Below, piece by piece: positions 43,222 to 51,258 of a stretch of 64,000 bases of DNA. The DNA comes from Chryseobacterium herbae. GTDB lineage: Bacteria; Bacteroidota; Bacteroidia; Flavobacteriales; Weeksellaceae. The translations under genes were made by a program, and so were the position numbers. The stretch lies in assembly GCF_025154075.1 (NCBI RefSeq), contig NZ_JAOAMU010000004.1, positions 62,001 to 126,000 of the forward strand, written 5' to 3'. Position 1 is the first letter of the stretch, and each line of letters opens with the position of its first letter. A model generated the notes under the pieces. It made no database searches. It worked only from the letters and a program-made list of their open reading frames with translations, and was not told the DNA's origin.

Positions 43222-44049
43222 TTAATACGAAAGCTCTGCCAATACCGGAAAATGATCCGATGGATACAGCAGGTTTTCTCTTCTGTCATTGATATGTCTC
43301 TGGGACTTTATTTTAAAACCTTTCACGAAAATATAATCGATTCTGTCTTTTGGAACCTCATTGACATTGAAACCTGTGAACGTTCCTTTGGGTCCGTAAG
43401 GTTTAGTCTGTGAATGATAAAAGCTGTCATCCAGATTCTTCGAAAGGATTTTTATAGGCTCGGAATCTTCAGTTAAATTAAAATCTCCGGTTAAAGTGAC
43501 CGGAAGATTTTTAGGATTCATCTCTTTGATTTTTTTCAGAATAAGTTCAGAGGATTTCACTCTCGCTACATTTCCAATATGATCAAAATGAAGGTTCATC
43601 GCCAGAAATTCTTTCTTTGATTTTTTATCTTTAAAAAACGCATAGGTACAGATTCTGTTAAGCGCAGCATCCCATCCTCTGGAAGGTGTTTCCGGCGTTT
43701 CCGAAAGCCAGAATGTTCCGGATTTTACGATCTGGAGTCTGTTCGTATCATAAAAAATAGCTGAAAATTCTCCTTTTTCTTTTCCGTCATCTCTTCCTAC
43801 ACCTACATATTCGTAATTCTTAAGGCCGGCTTTTATATCTTTCATCTGCTCGGGAAGTGCTTCCTGAACGCCGAAATAATCGGGATGATAATAATTTAAT
43901 AAATCCACAGCATCCTGTTTTCTTTCTGTCCAGGCATTTTCCTTATCTGAAGTTACCTGCAGCCTGATATTGAAACTCATCACTTTAAGATCCTGCGAAA
44001 ATCCCAGTGCAAAAAACAACAGGGATAAGATTGAAAATCTGAAATTCAT
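43222..44049 (-). CDS. Secreted endonuclease/exonuclease/phosphatase-family protein
   Basis: The 275-residue protein has a signal peptide (MNFRFSILSLLFFALGFSQ) and the EEP fold: MSFNIRLQ at the start, GVQEALPEQ with the metal-binding Glu, LTGDFNL with the catalytic Asp-Asn pair, and YPSDHFPV with the late Asp-His. These enzymes cleave phosphodiester or phosphomonoester bonds. The secreted form suggests that it acts on DNA, lipids or sugar phosphates outside the cytosol; the substrate is unknown. Confidence 0.87.
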   Translation of the reverse strand: MNFRFSILSLLFFALGFSQDLKVMSFNIRLQVTSDKENAWTERKQDAVDLLNYYHPDYFGVQEALPEQMKDIKAGLKNYEYVGVGRDDGKEKGEFSAIFYDTNRLQIVKSGTFWLSETPETPSRGWDAALNRICTYAFFKDKKSKKEFLAMNLHFDHIGNVARVKSSELILKKIKEMNPKNLPVTLTGDFNLTEDSEPIKILSKNLDDSFYHSQTKPYGPKGTFTGFNVNEVPKDRIDYIFVKGFKIKSQRHINDRRENLLYPSDHFPVLAELSY

Positions 44050-44244
44050 AATCCTATGTTTAAATTATAATAACAAAAATAGGACATCTTTGTGAGAGGT
44101 GATGGAGGTTAGTGTTAATTTTTGGAGGAAGTTGCGGGGTTCGGGTTCGAGAGTTTTGTGATGCGGGAATCAGGGTTGGAGGATTTCACATTTCACTTGC
44201 GCAGCAAAATTGACCATTCACGTCTATCCCTCTTCCTTACTCAT

Positions 44245-44274
44245 AAAAAACCTGAACTTCAAATGAAGTTCAGG
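44245..44274 (-). terminator. Terminator of M1 peptidase gene
   Basis: CCTGAACTTC (44251-44260) and GAAGTTCAGG (44265-44274) pair fully, followed by A-rich sequence that reads as T run on the minus strand. Confidence 0.85.
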
Positions 44275-44299
44275 CCTCTCAATAGGAATAAGCTCTGTT

Positions 44300-46498
44300 T
44301 TATTCTTTGGTAAATTTATATTCTCTTCCGGCCTGCTTAAAGACAAGATCCTTTTTATCCTTGCTAAATGCCAGTGTTATGCCGGATTCATTTAAAGTAA
44401 ACTGATTGTCTCCTGCATATTCAAGAGGAACCTCCGGCTGGTTTCCTGCTTTGAAATAAAGCTGACCGTTTTTATCGGTAAAAACCAGTTTGATGGCATC
44501 ACTTTTAGTACCATATGTCCCTGCAAACTCTTTTGTATTCACCTTTTCAACCGTTTTTGGTTGTGCTGAAGGCCAGATATTATTTTTCATATTCACATCA
44601 GGAATCATAGAATCCGGATCCAACATCACCTCATCAATTTCTTTAGTTGAATTCACTTTGAGCAGCCATTCCGTATTACGCTTCCAGACCTCAACCGGGA
44701 TTTTCATGACCTGCTTTGTCCCATCTTTGAATTTTACCTGAACCGTAGTTGGCATCGGTAACTGACCAAGGTTTTCAACAATGATCTGAGCTCCGTTTTT
44801 AAAGTCGCCATTCACATATTTCACGTCTTTTACAGACTGATCGATCTTCCATTTATTGATAAACCATCCTCTCCAGAACCAGTTTAGTTCTTCTCCTGAA
44901 ACATTTTCCATCGTATGGAAGAAATCCCATGGTGTAGGATGTTTGAACGCCCATCTGTCAACATACGTTTTGAAAGCTTTATCGAATTTTTCAGGGCCTA
45001 AAATCGTTTCTCTTAAAATCTGCAGTCCCATTCCCGGTTTAAAGTAAGCCAAAGCTCCGATGCTTCTTTCCTTCATATTATCAGGACCCACCATGATCGG
45101 CTCAAGATTATCACCCATCATAAAGCCTCCGGCTTTGGCAATATTTTTCTTGGTGTAGTATTCTCCGTTGTTAAAAGCCTTTGTGGATAACTCGTTGATA
45201 AAGGTATTGAAGCCTTCATCCATCCATGCAAACAGTCTTTCATTGGAACCTACGATCATTGGGAACCAGTTGTGCCCGAATTCATGATCCGTAACTCCCC
45301 AAAGATCTTCACCCGCAGAATCCATATGGCAGAACACAATTCCCGGATATTCCATTCCGCCTTCATTTCCGGCTACATTGGTTGCTGCGGGATAAGTGTA
45401 TTCGTACCATTTCTGAGAATAATGTTCTATGGCTGCTTTTGTATATTCTGTAGATCTTCCCCACGCCTTTTCGCCTGCGCTTTCTGCCGGATAAGCTGAT
45501 ATAGCCACAGATTTTTTACCACTTGGAAGGTTTATTTTTGCCGCATCCAGAATAAATGCCGGTGATGAAGCCCATGCAAAATCACGGGTCTGGTCTATTT
45601 TAAATTTCCATGTTTTAGTCCCTGAAGCCTGGTTTTTCCCGATTTCAGATTCCGGACGGATCATTACTGTTTTATCACTATTTCTTGCCTTCTCCCAACG
45701 GTCATTTTCTTCTTTGCTGTAGACTTCTTTAGAGTTCAAGAGCTCCCCGGATGCTACCACATAATGATTGGCAGGAACTGTAATATTCGCAGAAATATGC
45801 CCATATTCCAGATAAAACTCTGATGCTCCAACGTAAGGAAGGGTGTTCCAACCCATCACATCATCATATACACACATTCTCGGATACCATTGGGCTATGG
45901 TAAATATTTTCCCGTTTTTCGTTGTATGAACGCCCATTCTGTCGGATCCATATTCAGGAGAAATAAAGGTATATTCGATTTTAATTTTAGCAACTCCTCC
46001 TTTAGATTTCAGTTCTTTTGGAAGATCAATCTGCATTCTGGTATCCGTAATGGTATATTTTACGTCTTTACCATCCAGTTTTACTGATTTAATTTTATAA
46101 CCGCCTTCCAGCTCTTCACCACGAGCTCCGTTTCTGCTCCCTGATGGGGGAACTACCGCATTTCCACGGGAATCTTTTGCAAATAAATTCTGATCTAGCT
46201 GCAACCATAGGAAACCCAATTGGTCCGGACTGTTATTGGTATAAGTGATATCAGCGGTTCCGGTGATTTCATTTTTCGCTTCGTTAAGGCTTACATTCAG
46301 ATCATAATCTGCTGAATTCTGCCAGTAAGCATGTCCCGGCTGTCCGCTTGCAGAACGGGTTTCTGTCCCGGTCTGAGGGTAAAAGAAGGGCTTGAATGCC
46401 TCTACATAACTGTATTTGGGTGTTTCCTGTGCTAAAGCAGATCCTGAAAAAAGGAATATTGCCGCTGCTGCTACAAGGCCTGGAAGTTTATAATTCAT
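44300..46498 (-). CDS. Secreted M1-family metallopeptidase
   Basis: The 732-residue protein has a signal peptide ending near ALAQ (residue 24), an N-terminal beta domain, and an M1 zinc site HEFGH at 405-409 with Glu428 ([11 protein letters not shown]). The C-terminal part is an additional beta-rich domain. It is longer than the other M1 enzyme of the window. A terminator follows and the SDR gene lies upstream in the same direction, separated by another terminator. Confidence 0.9.
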   Translation of the reverse strand: MNYKLPGLVAAAAIFLFSGSALAQETPKYSYVEAFKPFFYPQTGTETRSASGQPGHAYWQNSADYDLNVSLNEAKNEITGTADITYTNNSPDQLGFLWLQLDQNLFAKDSRGNAVVPPSGSRNGARGEELEGGYKIKSVKLDGKDVKYTITDTRMQIDLPKELKSKGGVAKIKIEYTFISPEYGSDRMGVHTTKNGKIFTIAQWYPRMCVYDDVMGWNTLPYVGASEFYLEYGHISANITVPANHYVVASGELLNSKEVYSKEENDRWEKARNSDKTVMIRPESEIGKNQASGTKTWKFKIDQTRDFAWASSPAFILDAAKINLPSGKKSVAISAYPAESAGEKAWGRSTEYTKAAIEHYSQKWYEYTYPAATNVAGNEGGMEYPGIVFCHMDSAGEDLWGVTDHEFGHNWFPMIVGSNERLFAWMDEGFNTFINELSTKAFNNGEYYTKKNIAKAGGFMMGDNLEPIMVGPDNMKERSIGALAYFKPGMGLQILRETILGPEKFDKAFKTYVDRWAFKHPTPWDFFHTMENVSGEELNWFWRGWFINKWKIDQSVKDVKYVNGDFKNGAQIIVENLGQLPMPTTVQVKFKDGTKQVMKIPVEVWKRNTEWLLKVNSTKEIDEVMLDPDSMIPDVNMKNNIWPSAQPKTVEKVNTKEFAGTYGTKSDAIKLVFTDKNGQLYFKAGNQPEVPLEYAGDNQFTLNESGITLAFSKDKKDLVFKQAGREYKFTKE

Positions 46499-46533
46499 TG
46501 GGTATAATTTATACTATTTCTATGATAAGTTAT

Positions 46534-46564
46534 AAAAAACCCCGGAATCGTTACAAGTCCGGGG
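46534..46564. terminator. Terminator after SDR gene, upstream of M1 gene
   Basis: CCCCGGA (46540-46546) pairs with TCCGGGG (46558-46564) with T-rich flanks on both strands. It separates the SDR gene from the M1 gene, both on the minus strand. Confidence 0.75.
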
Positions 46565-46775
46565 TGTTTTTATGTTTTTTTGTTTATTGTAAACTATTGA
46601 AAGCTCATCTAAATTTTGATTTTTTAAACATTAAGAAGTTGAGTAAATTGCTTTATTCAAGATCTTTTAAGAATTTGCCTCCGGCAAAATGAAACCCAAG
46701 CTTAAAATATTGAAGATATTCTTAATTAATCTTTAAAGGCTAATAATCTAAATGCCTTAATGTTGAAATCAAAAA

Positions 46776-47657
46776 TTAATTTGTCTTTTTCGCTTTGATC
46801 ATTGCTTCCAATGCATCCCACATTTCCTTTGGAATATCTTCAAGCATATTGAATTCTCCAGCTCCCTGAAGCCACTCGCCACCGTCTATAGTCACGACTT
46901 CCCCATTCATATAAGCTGAATAATCTGAAACCAGATAAGCCGCAAGATTCGCAAGCTCCTGATGTTCTCCCACTCTTCTCAAAGGAACTTTTTTCCTCAT
47001 ATCGAACTTTTCCTGAAGATCTCCCGGAAGCAATCTGTCCCACGCTCCTTTCGTAGGGAAAGGTCCCGGTGCAATTGCATTGAAACGGATTCCATATTTT
47101 GCCCATTCTACCGCCAAAGATCTGGTCATAGCCAGAACTCCTGCTTTTGCACAGGCTGAAGGAACTACATAAGCAGATCCTGTCCAGGCGTAAGTGGTTA
47201 CAATATTTAAAACGGTTCCCGGACTTTTAGAATCGATCCAGTGTTTCCCGATAGAAAGGGTACAGTTTTTTGTTCCTTTTAAAACAATATCCAAAATAGA
47301 ATCAAAAGCTGAATGCGTCAGTCTCTCTGTTGGTGAGATAAAGTTTCCTGCTGCATTGTTTAAAAGAATATCAATTCTTCCGAATTCTTTTAATGCAGCT
47401 TCTTTCATTGCTTCCACCTCATCCCAGTTTCTCACGTCACATGCTACACACAGGACTTTTCCTCCGGTTTCCTCTTCCAGTTCTTTTGCAGTTCCTTGTA
47501 GTTTTTCCAGATTACGGGAAGTGATCACCACTTTTGCTCCCAGTTCCAGAAAATATTTAGTCATTGCTTTTCCGAGTCCGCTTCCGCCTCCCGTTACAAT
47601 AGCAACTTTATCCTGTAATGCACCTTCGCGCAACATTGGCTGTGTATATAAATTCAT
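46776..47657 (-). CDS. SDR oxidoreductase, 2,4-dienoyl-CoA reductase-like
   Basis: The 293-residue protein has the NAD(P) site TGGGSGLG (about 23-30), NNAAGNFISP and a C-terminal GEVVTIDGGEW. In place of the usual YxxxK it shows SAYVVPSACAKAGV, as seen in the 2,4-dienoyl-CoA reductase group, where a Tyr further up and Ser-Lys act. This would reduce dienoyl-CoA esters from unsaturated fatty acids with NADPH. It stands alone. Confidence 0.85.
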   Translation of the reverse strand: MNLYTQPMLREGALQDKVAIVTGGGSGLGKAMTKYFLELGAKVVITSRNLEKLQGTAKELEEETGGKVLCVACDVRNWDEVEAMKEAALKEFGRIDILLNNAAGNFISPTERLTHSAFDSILDIVLKGTKNCTLSIGKHWIDSKSPGTVLNIVTTYAWTGSAYVVPSACAKAGVLAMTRSLAVEWAKYGIRFNAIAPGPFPTKGAWDRLLPGDLQEKFDMRKKVPLRRVGEHQELANLAAYLVSDYSAYMNGEVVTIDGGEWLQGAGEFNMLEDIPKEMWDALEAMIKAKKTN

Positions 47658-47874
47658 ATGATCTTATTTTTTCCTAAAAATACTAAATATTGAATTCATG
47701 CCATTTAAAATAATGGGATAAATAATAATGTTATAAATAGTGATTCTCTTTTGCAGAGATAAAAAAATAAATTTCAGGCTGGAAAAACTGAGTATGTGCA
47801 AAGGCTGGAGAAAATAGCCTGCCTTTTCTTAAACGCAAAGAAAAACTAAGAATTAACTTTAGCGACTTTAAAAT

Positions 47875-47990
47875 AAGATAAACAAAGGCGTTTCACTTAT
47901 TTCCGAAATACGATTTTAGAACCAATTAAAGCTCTGAAATTTCTGATGTTTTGTTTTACTTTTGTTAAATGAAATGCCTTTGTTTATCTT
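47875..47990. repeat. Inverted repeat, about 24-bp arms
   Basis: The left arm at 47875-47898 and the right arm at 47968-47990 complement each other with only two differences. They enclose about 70 bases. Similar AACGCAAAG-type elements are found elsewhere in the window. Confidence 0.7.
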
Positions 47991-48120
47991 TATTAACATT
48001 GTCTCATTTCAAAAAACTTAGTTTATCCTTGCGATTATTAAACCGTTTAAACAGTTGATTTACCAGTATCAAGATTTAAAACCTTTACACGGATTCCAAA
48101 GCAAATTCTAAAGGGAATAA

Positions 48121-48151
48121 AAAAACAACCTTGTAACGAATTACAAGGTTG
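48121..48151 (-). terminator. Terminator of DUF1573 gene
   Basis: CAACCTTGTAA (48126-48136) pairs with TTACAAGGTTG (48141-48151), followed by a T run on the minus strand. Confidence 0.85.
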
Positions 48152-48187
48152 CTGGATTTATTATGATTGTCTGTTTGTAAAAACTGA

Positions 48188-48598
48188 TTACGCAACCACT
48201 ACTCCTTTGAATGAAAGAGTTTTAGGTGTTTTGCTTTCGCTTGTAGTCACATTCACGGTTTTCATGAATGCTCCTGCCGCTGCTGCGTTGTAGCTGGCTT
48301 CTACAAATCCTTTTTTACCAGGAAGAATAGGCGTTTTAGTGTAATCTGCTGTTGTACAACCACAAGATGGAGCTACATTTTCAATAACGATTGGTTTTGA
48401 AGAAGTATTCGTAAATTCGAATCTGATCGTTTTTGGTTTTCCCTGAGGGATGTTTCCTACGTCTATAGATTCTGATTTCCATTTAATAGCATCTGCAATT
48501 GTTCTTACGATAGATGCGGTTTCACCTGGAAATACGTTGGCATAAAACGGAGAGAAAGCAAGTACTGCTAAAAGAGCTGAGATTTGTAATTTTTTCAT
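48188..48598 (-). CDS. DUF1573 domain secreted protein
   Basis: I use the ATG at 48596-48598 (MKKLQISALLAVLAFSPFYA, a signal peptide), giving 136 residues. The rest is one Ig-like DUF1573 domain: IRFEFTNTSSKPIVIENVAPSCGCTTADY and PGKKGFVEASYN. The family is common in Bacteroidota envelopes and its role is unknown. It is divergent from a two-component operon and shares its control region. Confidence 0.88.
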   Translation of the reverse strand: MKKLQISALLAVLAFSPFYANVFPGETASIVRTIADAIKWKSESIDVGNIPQGKPKTIRFEFTNTSSKPIVIENVAPSCGCTTADYTKTPILPGKKGFVEASYNAAAAGAFMKTVNVTTSESKTPKTLSFKGVVVA

Positions 48599-48658
48599 GA
48601 GTATATATTTAATAGTTAATAAAAAATCAAAGGAATCGGTTATTATCGTTTGATATAG

Positions 48659-48666
48659 CAAATATA
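48659..48666 (-). promoter_or_regulatory. Promoter element TATATTTG of DUF1573 gene
   Basis: On the minus strand the plus-strand CAAATATA reads TATATTTG, an exact TAnnTTTG. It lies about 60 bases before the start and about 20 bases from the TTGTTAA array. Confidence 0.6.
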
Positions 48667-48686
48667 GAACGGATAATGCCTACAAC

Positions 48687-48725
48687 TTGTTAATCACTAT
48701 CAAACATTTGTTAACGAGTTGTTAA
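48687..48725. promoter_or_regulatory. TTGTTAA direct repeats on helical phase
   Basis: TTGTTAA occurs at 48687-48693, 48708-48714 and 48719-48725. The start distances are 21 and 11 bp, close to two and one helix turns. As with the GGTTAATG array, it stands before an OmpR-type operon and between two divergent promoters, so it is a candidate operator for the downstream response regulator. Confidence 0.6.
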
Positions 48726-48743
48726 TGATCAAAGATAAATAGA

Positions 48744-48751
48744 TATTTTTG
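48744..48751 (+). promoter_or_regulatory. Promoter element TATTTTTG of two-component operon
   Basis: An exact TAnnTTTG, 20 bases before the ATG at 48771. The TTGTTAA repeats end 18 bases upstream of it. Confidence 0.6.
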
Positions 48752-48770
48752 GATAATATTGCTTCAGGAA

Positions 48771-50018
48771 ATGAAAATAAAAAAACTCAATATTATTATA
48801 ACGCTGGGGTTCATTGCTATTATTGGGATTTTAATAGCTCAGCTTCTGTGGGCCCGGCAGGCCTATAATCTTGAAGATAAAAAATTCAACCAGAAAGTAA
48901 ATATTGCCTTAATGGAAGTGGCGGAAAAATTATCCGGCGGAAAAACTTCTTTCACTGAAAATCCGGTACAGATTATTGCCAACGATTATTATGTAGTTAA
49001 TACAAATAATGAATTTCATCCTGTTGTACTGGAACACTATTTGAAAACAGAATTCACCCGTTTCCAGGTGAACACAGATTACGTATATGCCTTATATAAT
49101 TGTCACAGCGATAAAATGGTGTATGGAAAATACATGTCAAAAAATCAGGAAAGTCCCAGTGATAAGGTGATTAATTTTCCAAAGCATAAAAATCTGATCT
49201 ATTACTTCTCCATCCGTTTCCCCGATAAAACCACCTATCTGATCAGTTCATTACGGTTTTGGTATGTACTTACTTTTGCCCTTATTATCATCCTTCTGGT
49301 TTATGTTTATTCTATCTACACCATTATTCAGCAAAAAAAATTCTCGGAACTGCAGCGCGACTTCATCAATAATATGACCCATGAGTTTAAAACTCCCCTT
49401 TCTTCCATCCTTCTGGCTTCGGAATCGCTCAACAAACAGAATATTGTGCAGGAAAATCCCAAACTACAGACCTACACGTCCATTATTATCAATCAAAGCT
49501 ACAAGCTCAATAATCATATTGAAAAAATACTGAATATCGCTAAAAATGACACTTCCGGACTGTCATTGAAACCTCAGAAAATCATACTGCTTCCGTTTAT
49601 TCAGGAAATCGCTGACACCATCCGGCAGAATAACGAAAACATGACGATCGATCTAAACATCGAAAACAGTTTTTCCGTAATGGCAGATGAATTTCACTTT
49701 ACAAACATCATTTACAACATTTTGGATAATTCCATAAAATATTGTGAAACCCAACCTCAGATTGTAATTTCGGCGTATAAAGATTCAAAAGGTTTATATT
49801 TAAAGTTTAAAGACAACGGAATGGGCATTCCTGCTAAAAATATACCTCATATTTTTGACAAGTTTTACAGGGTAAACACCAGAAAGAGTGAGGAAGTCAA
49901 TGGCTTTGGATTAGGATTATTTTATGTGAAAAAAATCGTTCAGCAGCACAACTGGAAAATTTCAGTTGAAAATAATGCAGATAAAGGAATTACCACCACT
50001 CTCTTTTTTCCGTCTTAA
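48771..50018 (+). CDS. Sensor histidine kinase (OmpR-type system)
   Basis: I prefer the ATG at 48771, preceded by CAGGA, over one four codons upstream. The 415-residue kinase has a first helix (about 6-26), an extracytoplasmic domain of about 135 residues, a second helix (about 163-183) and the H-box NNMTHEFKTP with His204. The ATPase domain shows DNSIKYCE and KDNGMGIP. The signal is unknown. It precedes its regulator gene by 18 bases. Confidence 0.92.
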   Translation: MKIKKLNIIITLGFIAIIGILIAQLLWARQAYNLEDKKFNQKVNIALMEVAEKLSGGKTSFTENPVQIIANDYYVVNTNNEFHPVVLEHYLKTEFTRFQVNTDYVYALYNCHSDKMVYGKYMSKNQESPSDKVINFPKHKNLIYYFSIRFPDKTTYLISSLRFWYVLTFALIIILLVYVYSIYTIIQQKKFSELQRDFINNMTHEFKTPLSSILLASESLNKQNIVQENPKLQTYTSIIINQSYKLNNHIEKILNIAKNDTSGLSLKPQKIILLPFIQEIADTIRQNNENMTIDLNIENSFSVMADEFHFTNIIYNILDNSIKYCETQPQIVISAYKDSKGLYLKFKDNGMGIPAKNIPHIFDKFYRVNTRKSEEVNGFGLGLFYVKKIVQQHNWKISVENNADKGITTTLFFPS

Positions 50019-50036
50019 ATTTAATCATGTGTACGT

Positions 50037-50720
50037 ATGGAGAAATCTAAAATTTTATATGCAGAAGATGACGAAACCATAGCTTTCCTAATCCAGGACA
50101 GCCTGGAGAGCTATTATGACATCAACTGTTACCCGGATGGAAGATCCGCACTTGATGCGTTCAACAGCCAGAGTTTTGACATCTGCCTGCTGGATATTAT
50201 GATGCCGGGACTCAACGGGTTTGAACTCGCGGAGCATATTCGTAATAAAAATTCAGATATCCCCATTATTTTCATTTCTGCAAAAACTTTAAAGGAGGAC
50301 AGGATCAAAGGGCTGAAAATCGGTGCTGATGATTATCTGGTAAAACCATTCAGTATCGAAGAACTGATCCTTAAAATTGAAGTTTTCCTGAAACGTACTA
50401 AGAAAACCGATACTTCCCCAGTACAATACAAAGTCGGTAAATATGATTTTGATCCCAAGAATTACACATTACAGGAGCCGGAAAACAGCATCAGTCTTAC
50501 TCAAAGAGAATCTGAACTGCTTTTATATTTTATCCGCCACAAGAATATTGTTGTTAAAAGACAGGATATCCTGAAAGCGATCTGGGGAGACGATGACTAT
50601 TTTATGGGACGAAGCCTGGATGTATTTATTTCCCGGTTGCGAAAAGTACTGGCAGATGAGCAAAATATTTTAATTGAAAATCTGCACGGAATAGGTTTCC
50701 GTTTTTCTGAAAAAAAATAA
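50037..50720 (+). CDS. OmpR-family response regulator
   Basis: The 227-residue regulator has Asp53 (LLDIMMP) and a winged-helix domain with RESELLLYFIRHKNIV and SLDVFISRLRKVL. It is a paralogue of the regulator at 42530. Its likely site is the TTGTTAA array before its kinase gene. Confidence 0.93.
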   Translation: MEKSKILYAEDDETIAFLIQDSLESYYDINCYPDGRSALDAFNSQSFDICLLDIMMPGLNGFELAEHIRNKNSDIPIIFISAKTLKEDRIKGLKIGADDYLVKPFSIEELILKIEVFLKRTKKTDTSPVQYKVGKYDFDPKNYTLQEPENSISLTQRESELLLYFIRHKNIVVKRQDILKAIWGDDDYFMGRSLDVFISRLRKVLADEQNILIENLHGIGFRFSEKK

Positions 50721-51258
50721 AGTTACGAGGTAGGTTTTAGAGAGCTATGAGTTTTCAGGATAAGAGGTACGGAATTTGGGATTTGAAAGTATGGGGATCG
50801 CCTGCAAAACTTGGAAGAGATAAGTTTTTTTTCACGCAAAGTTTCATCTTGTTAATGTTTAGTTTTGAGGAAGACAAAGACTGTGACTGCATCACTGATG
50901 AAGCTCTCGGTATAAAACATCCGCTTAATCGAATCAATGAAATTGATTCCTCTCTTTGCTCTCCTTGTACTGTACGGTATTAGAATAGAACTTTGCGTAA
51001 AAACTTATCTCTTGCTCAGGGTTTAAAATTGATCCAGTATATGGACGTAAAAATAGTTTCTGGTTTGAACCACGAAACCCACATCCCGAAACGTTATCAG
51101 GTACTAAGATTCATAAAAAAAGTCTGATATCTGAAATCTAAAACAAATGTCTTATCCCGAACTCAGGTTAAATAGAGATCCGATTGTTTCTAAATTACAA
51201 CGATAACGGATTATTCTTTGATTTTTAATTAATTTTAAACTTTGAAAATTAATCCTTA
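50721..51258. other. Intergenic region with inverted-repeat element
   Basis: No convincing gene was found in these 538 bases. A 78-codon frame at 50747-50983 lies across the inverted repeat and has no family features. A nested hairpin GAATCAATGAAATTGATTC lies inside the element at about 50930-50948. Confidence 0.6.
50815..51013. repeat. Long inverted-repeat element with CGCAAAG arms
   Basis: The left arm around 50815-50843 (AGAGATAAG, CACGCAAAGTT) and the right arm at 50989-51013 (AACTTTGCGTAAAAACTTAT) are nearly exact complements enclosing about 145 bases. Such elements recur in flavobacterial gaps and may be non-autonomous repeats. Confidence 0.7.

Larger units (their letters stand above)
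47658..48187. other. Intergenic region with large inverted repeat
   Basis: No gene was seen in these 530 bases. The arms AAGATAAACAAAGGCGTTTC (47875 on) and GAAATGCCTTTGTTTATCTT (47971-47990) are near-perfect complements. The rest is AT-rich, and a terminator stands at its right end. Confidence 0.6.

Noticed and set aside
50747..50983. 78-codon frame after the second OmpR operon
   Set aside because: It runs across the left arm and centre of an inverted-repeat element and has no family match by eye.
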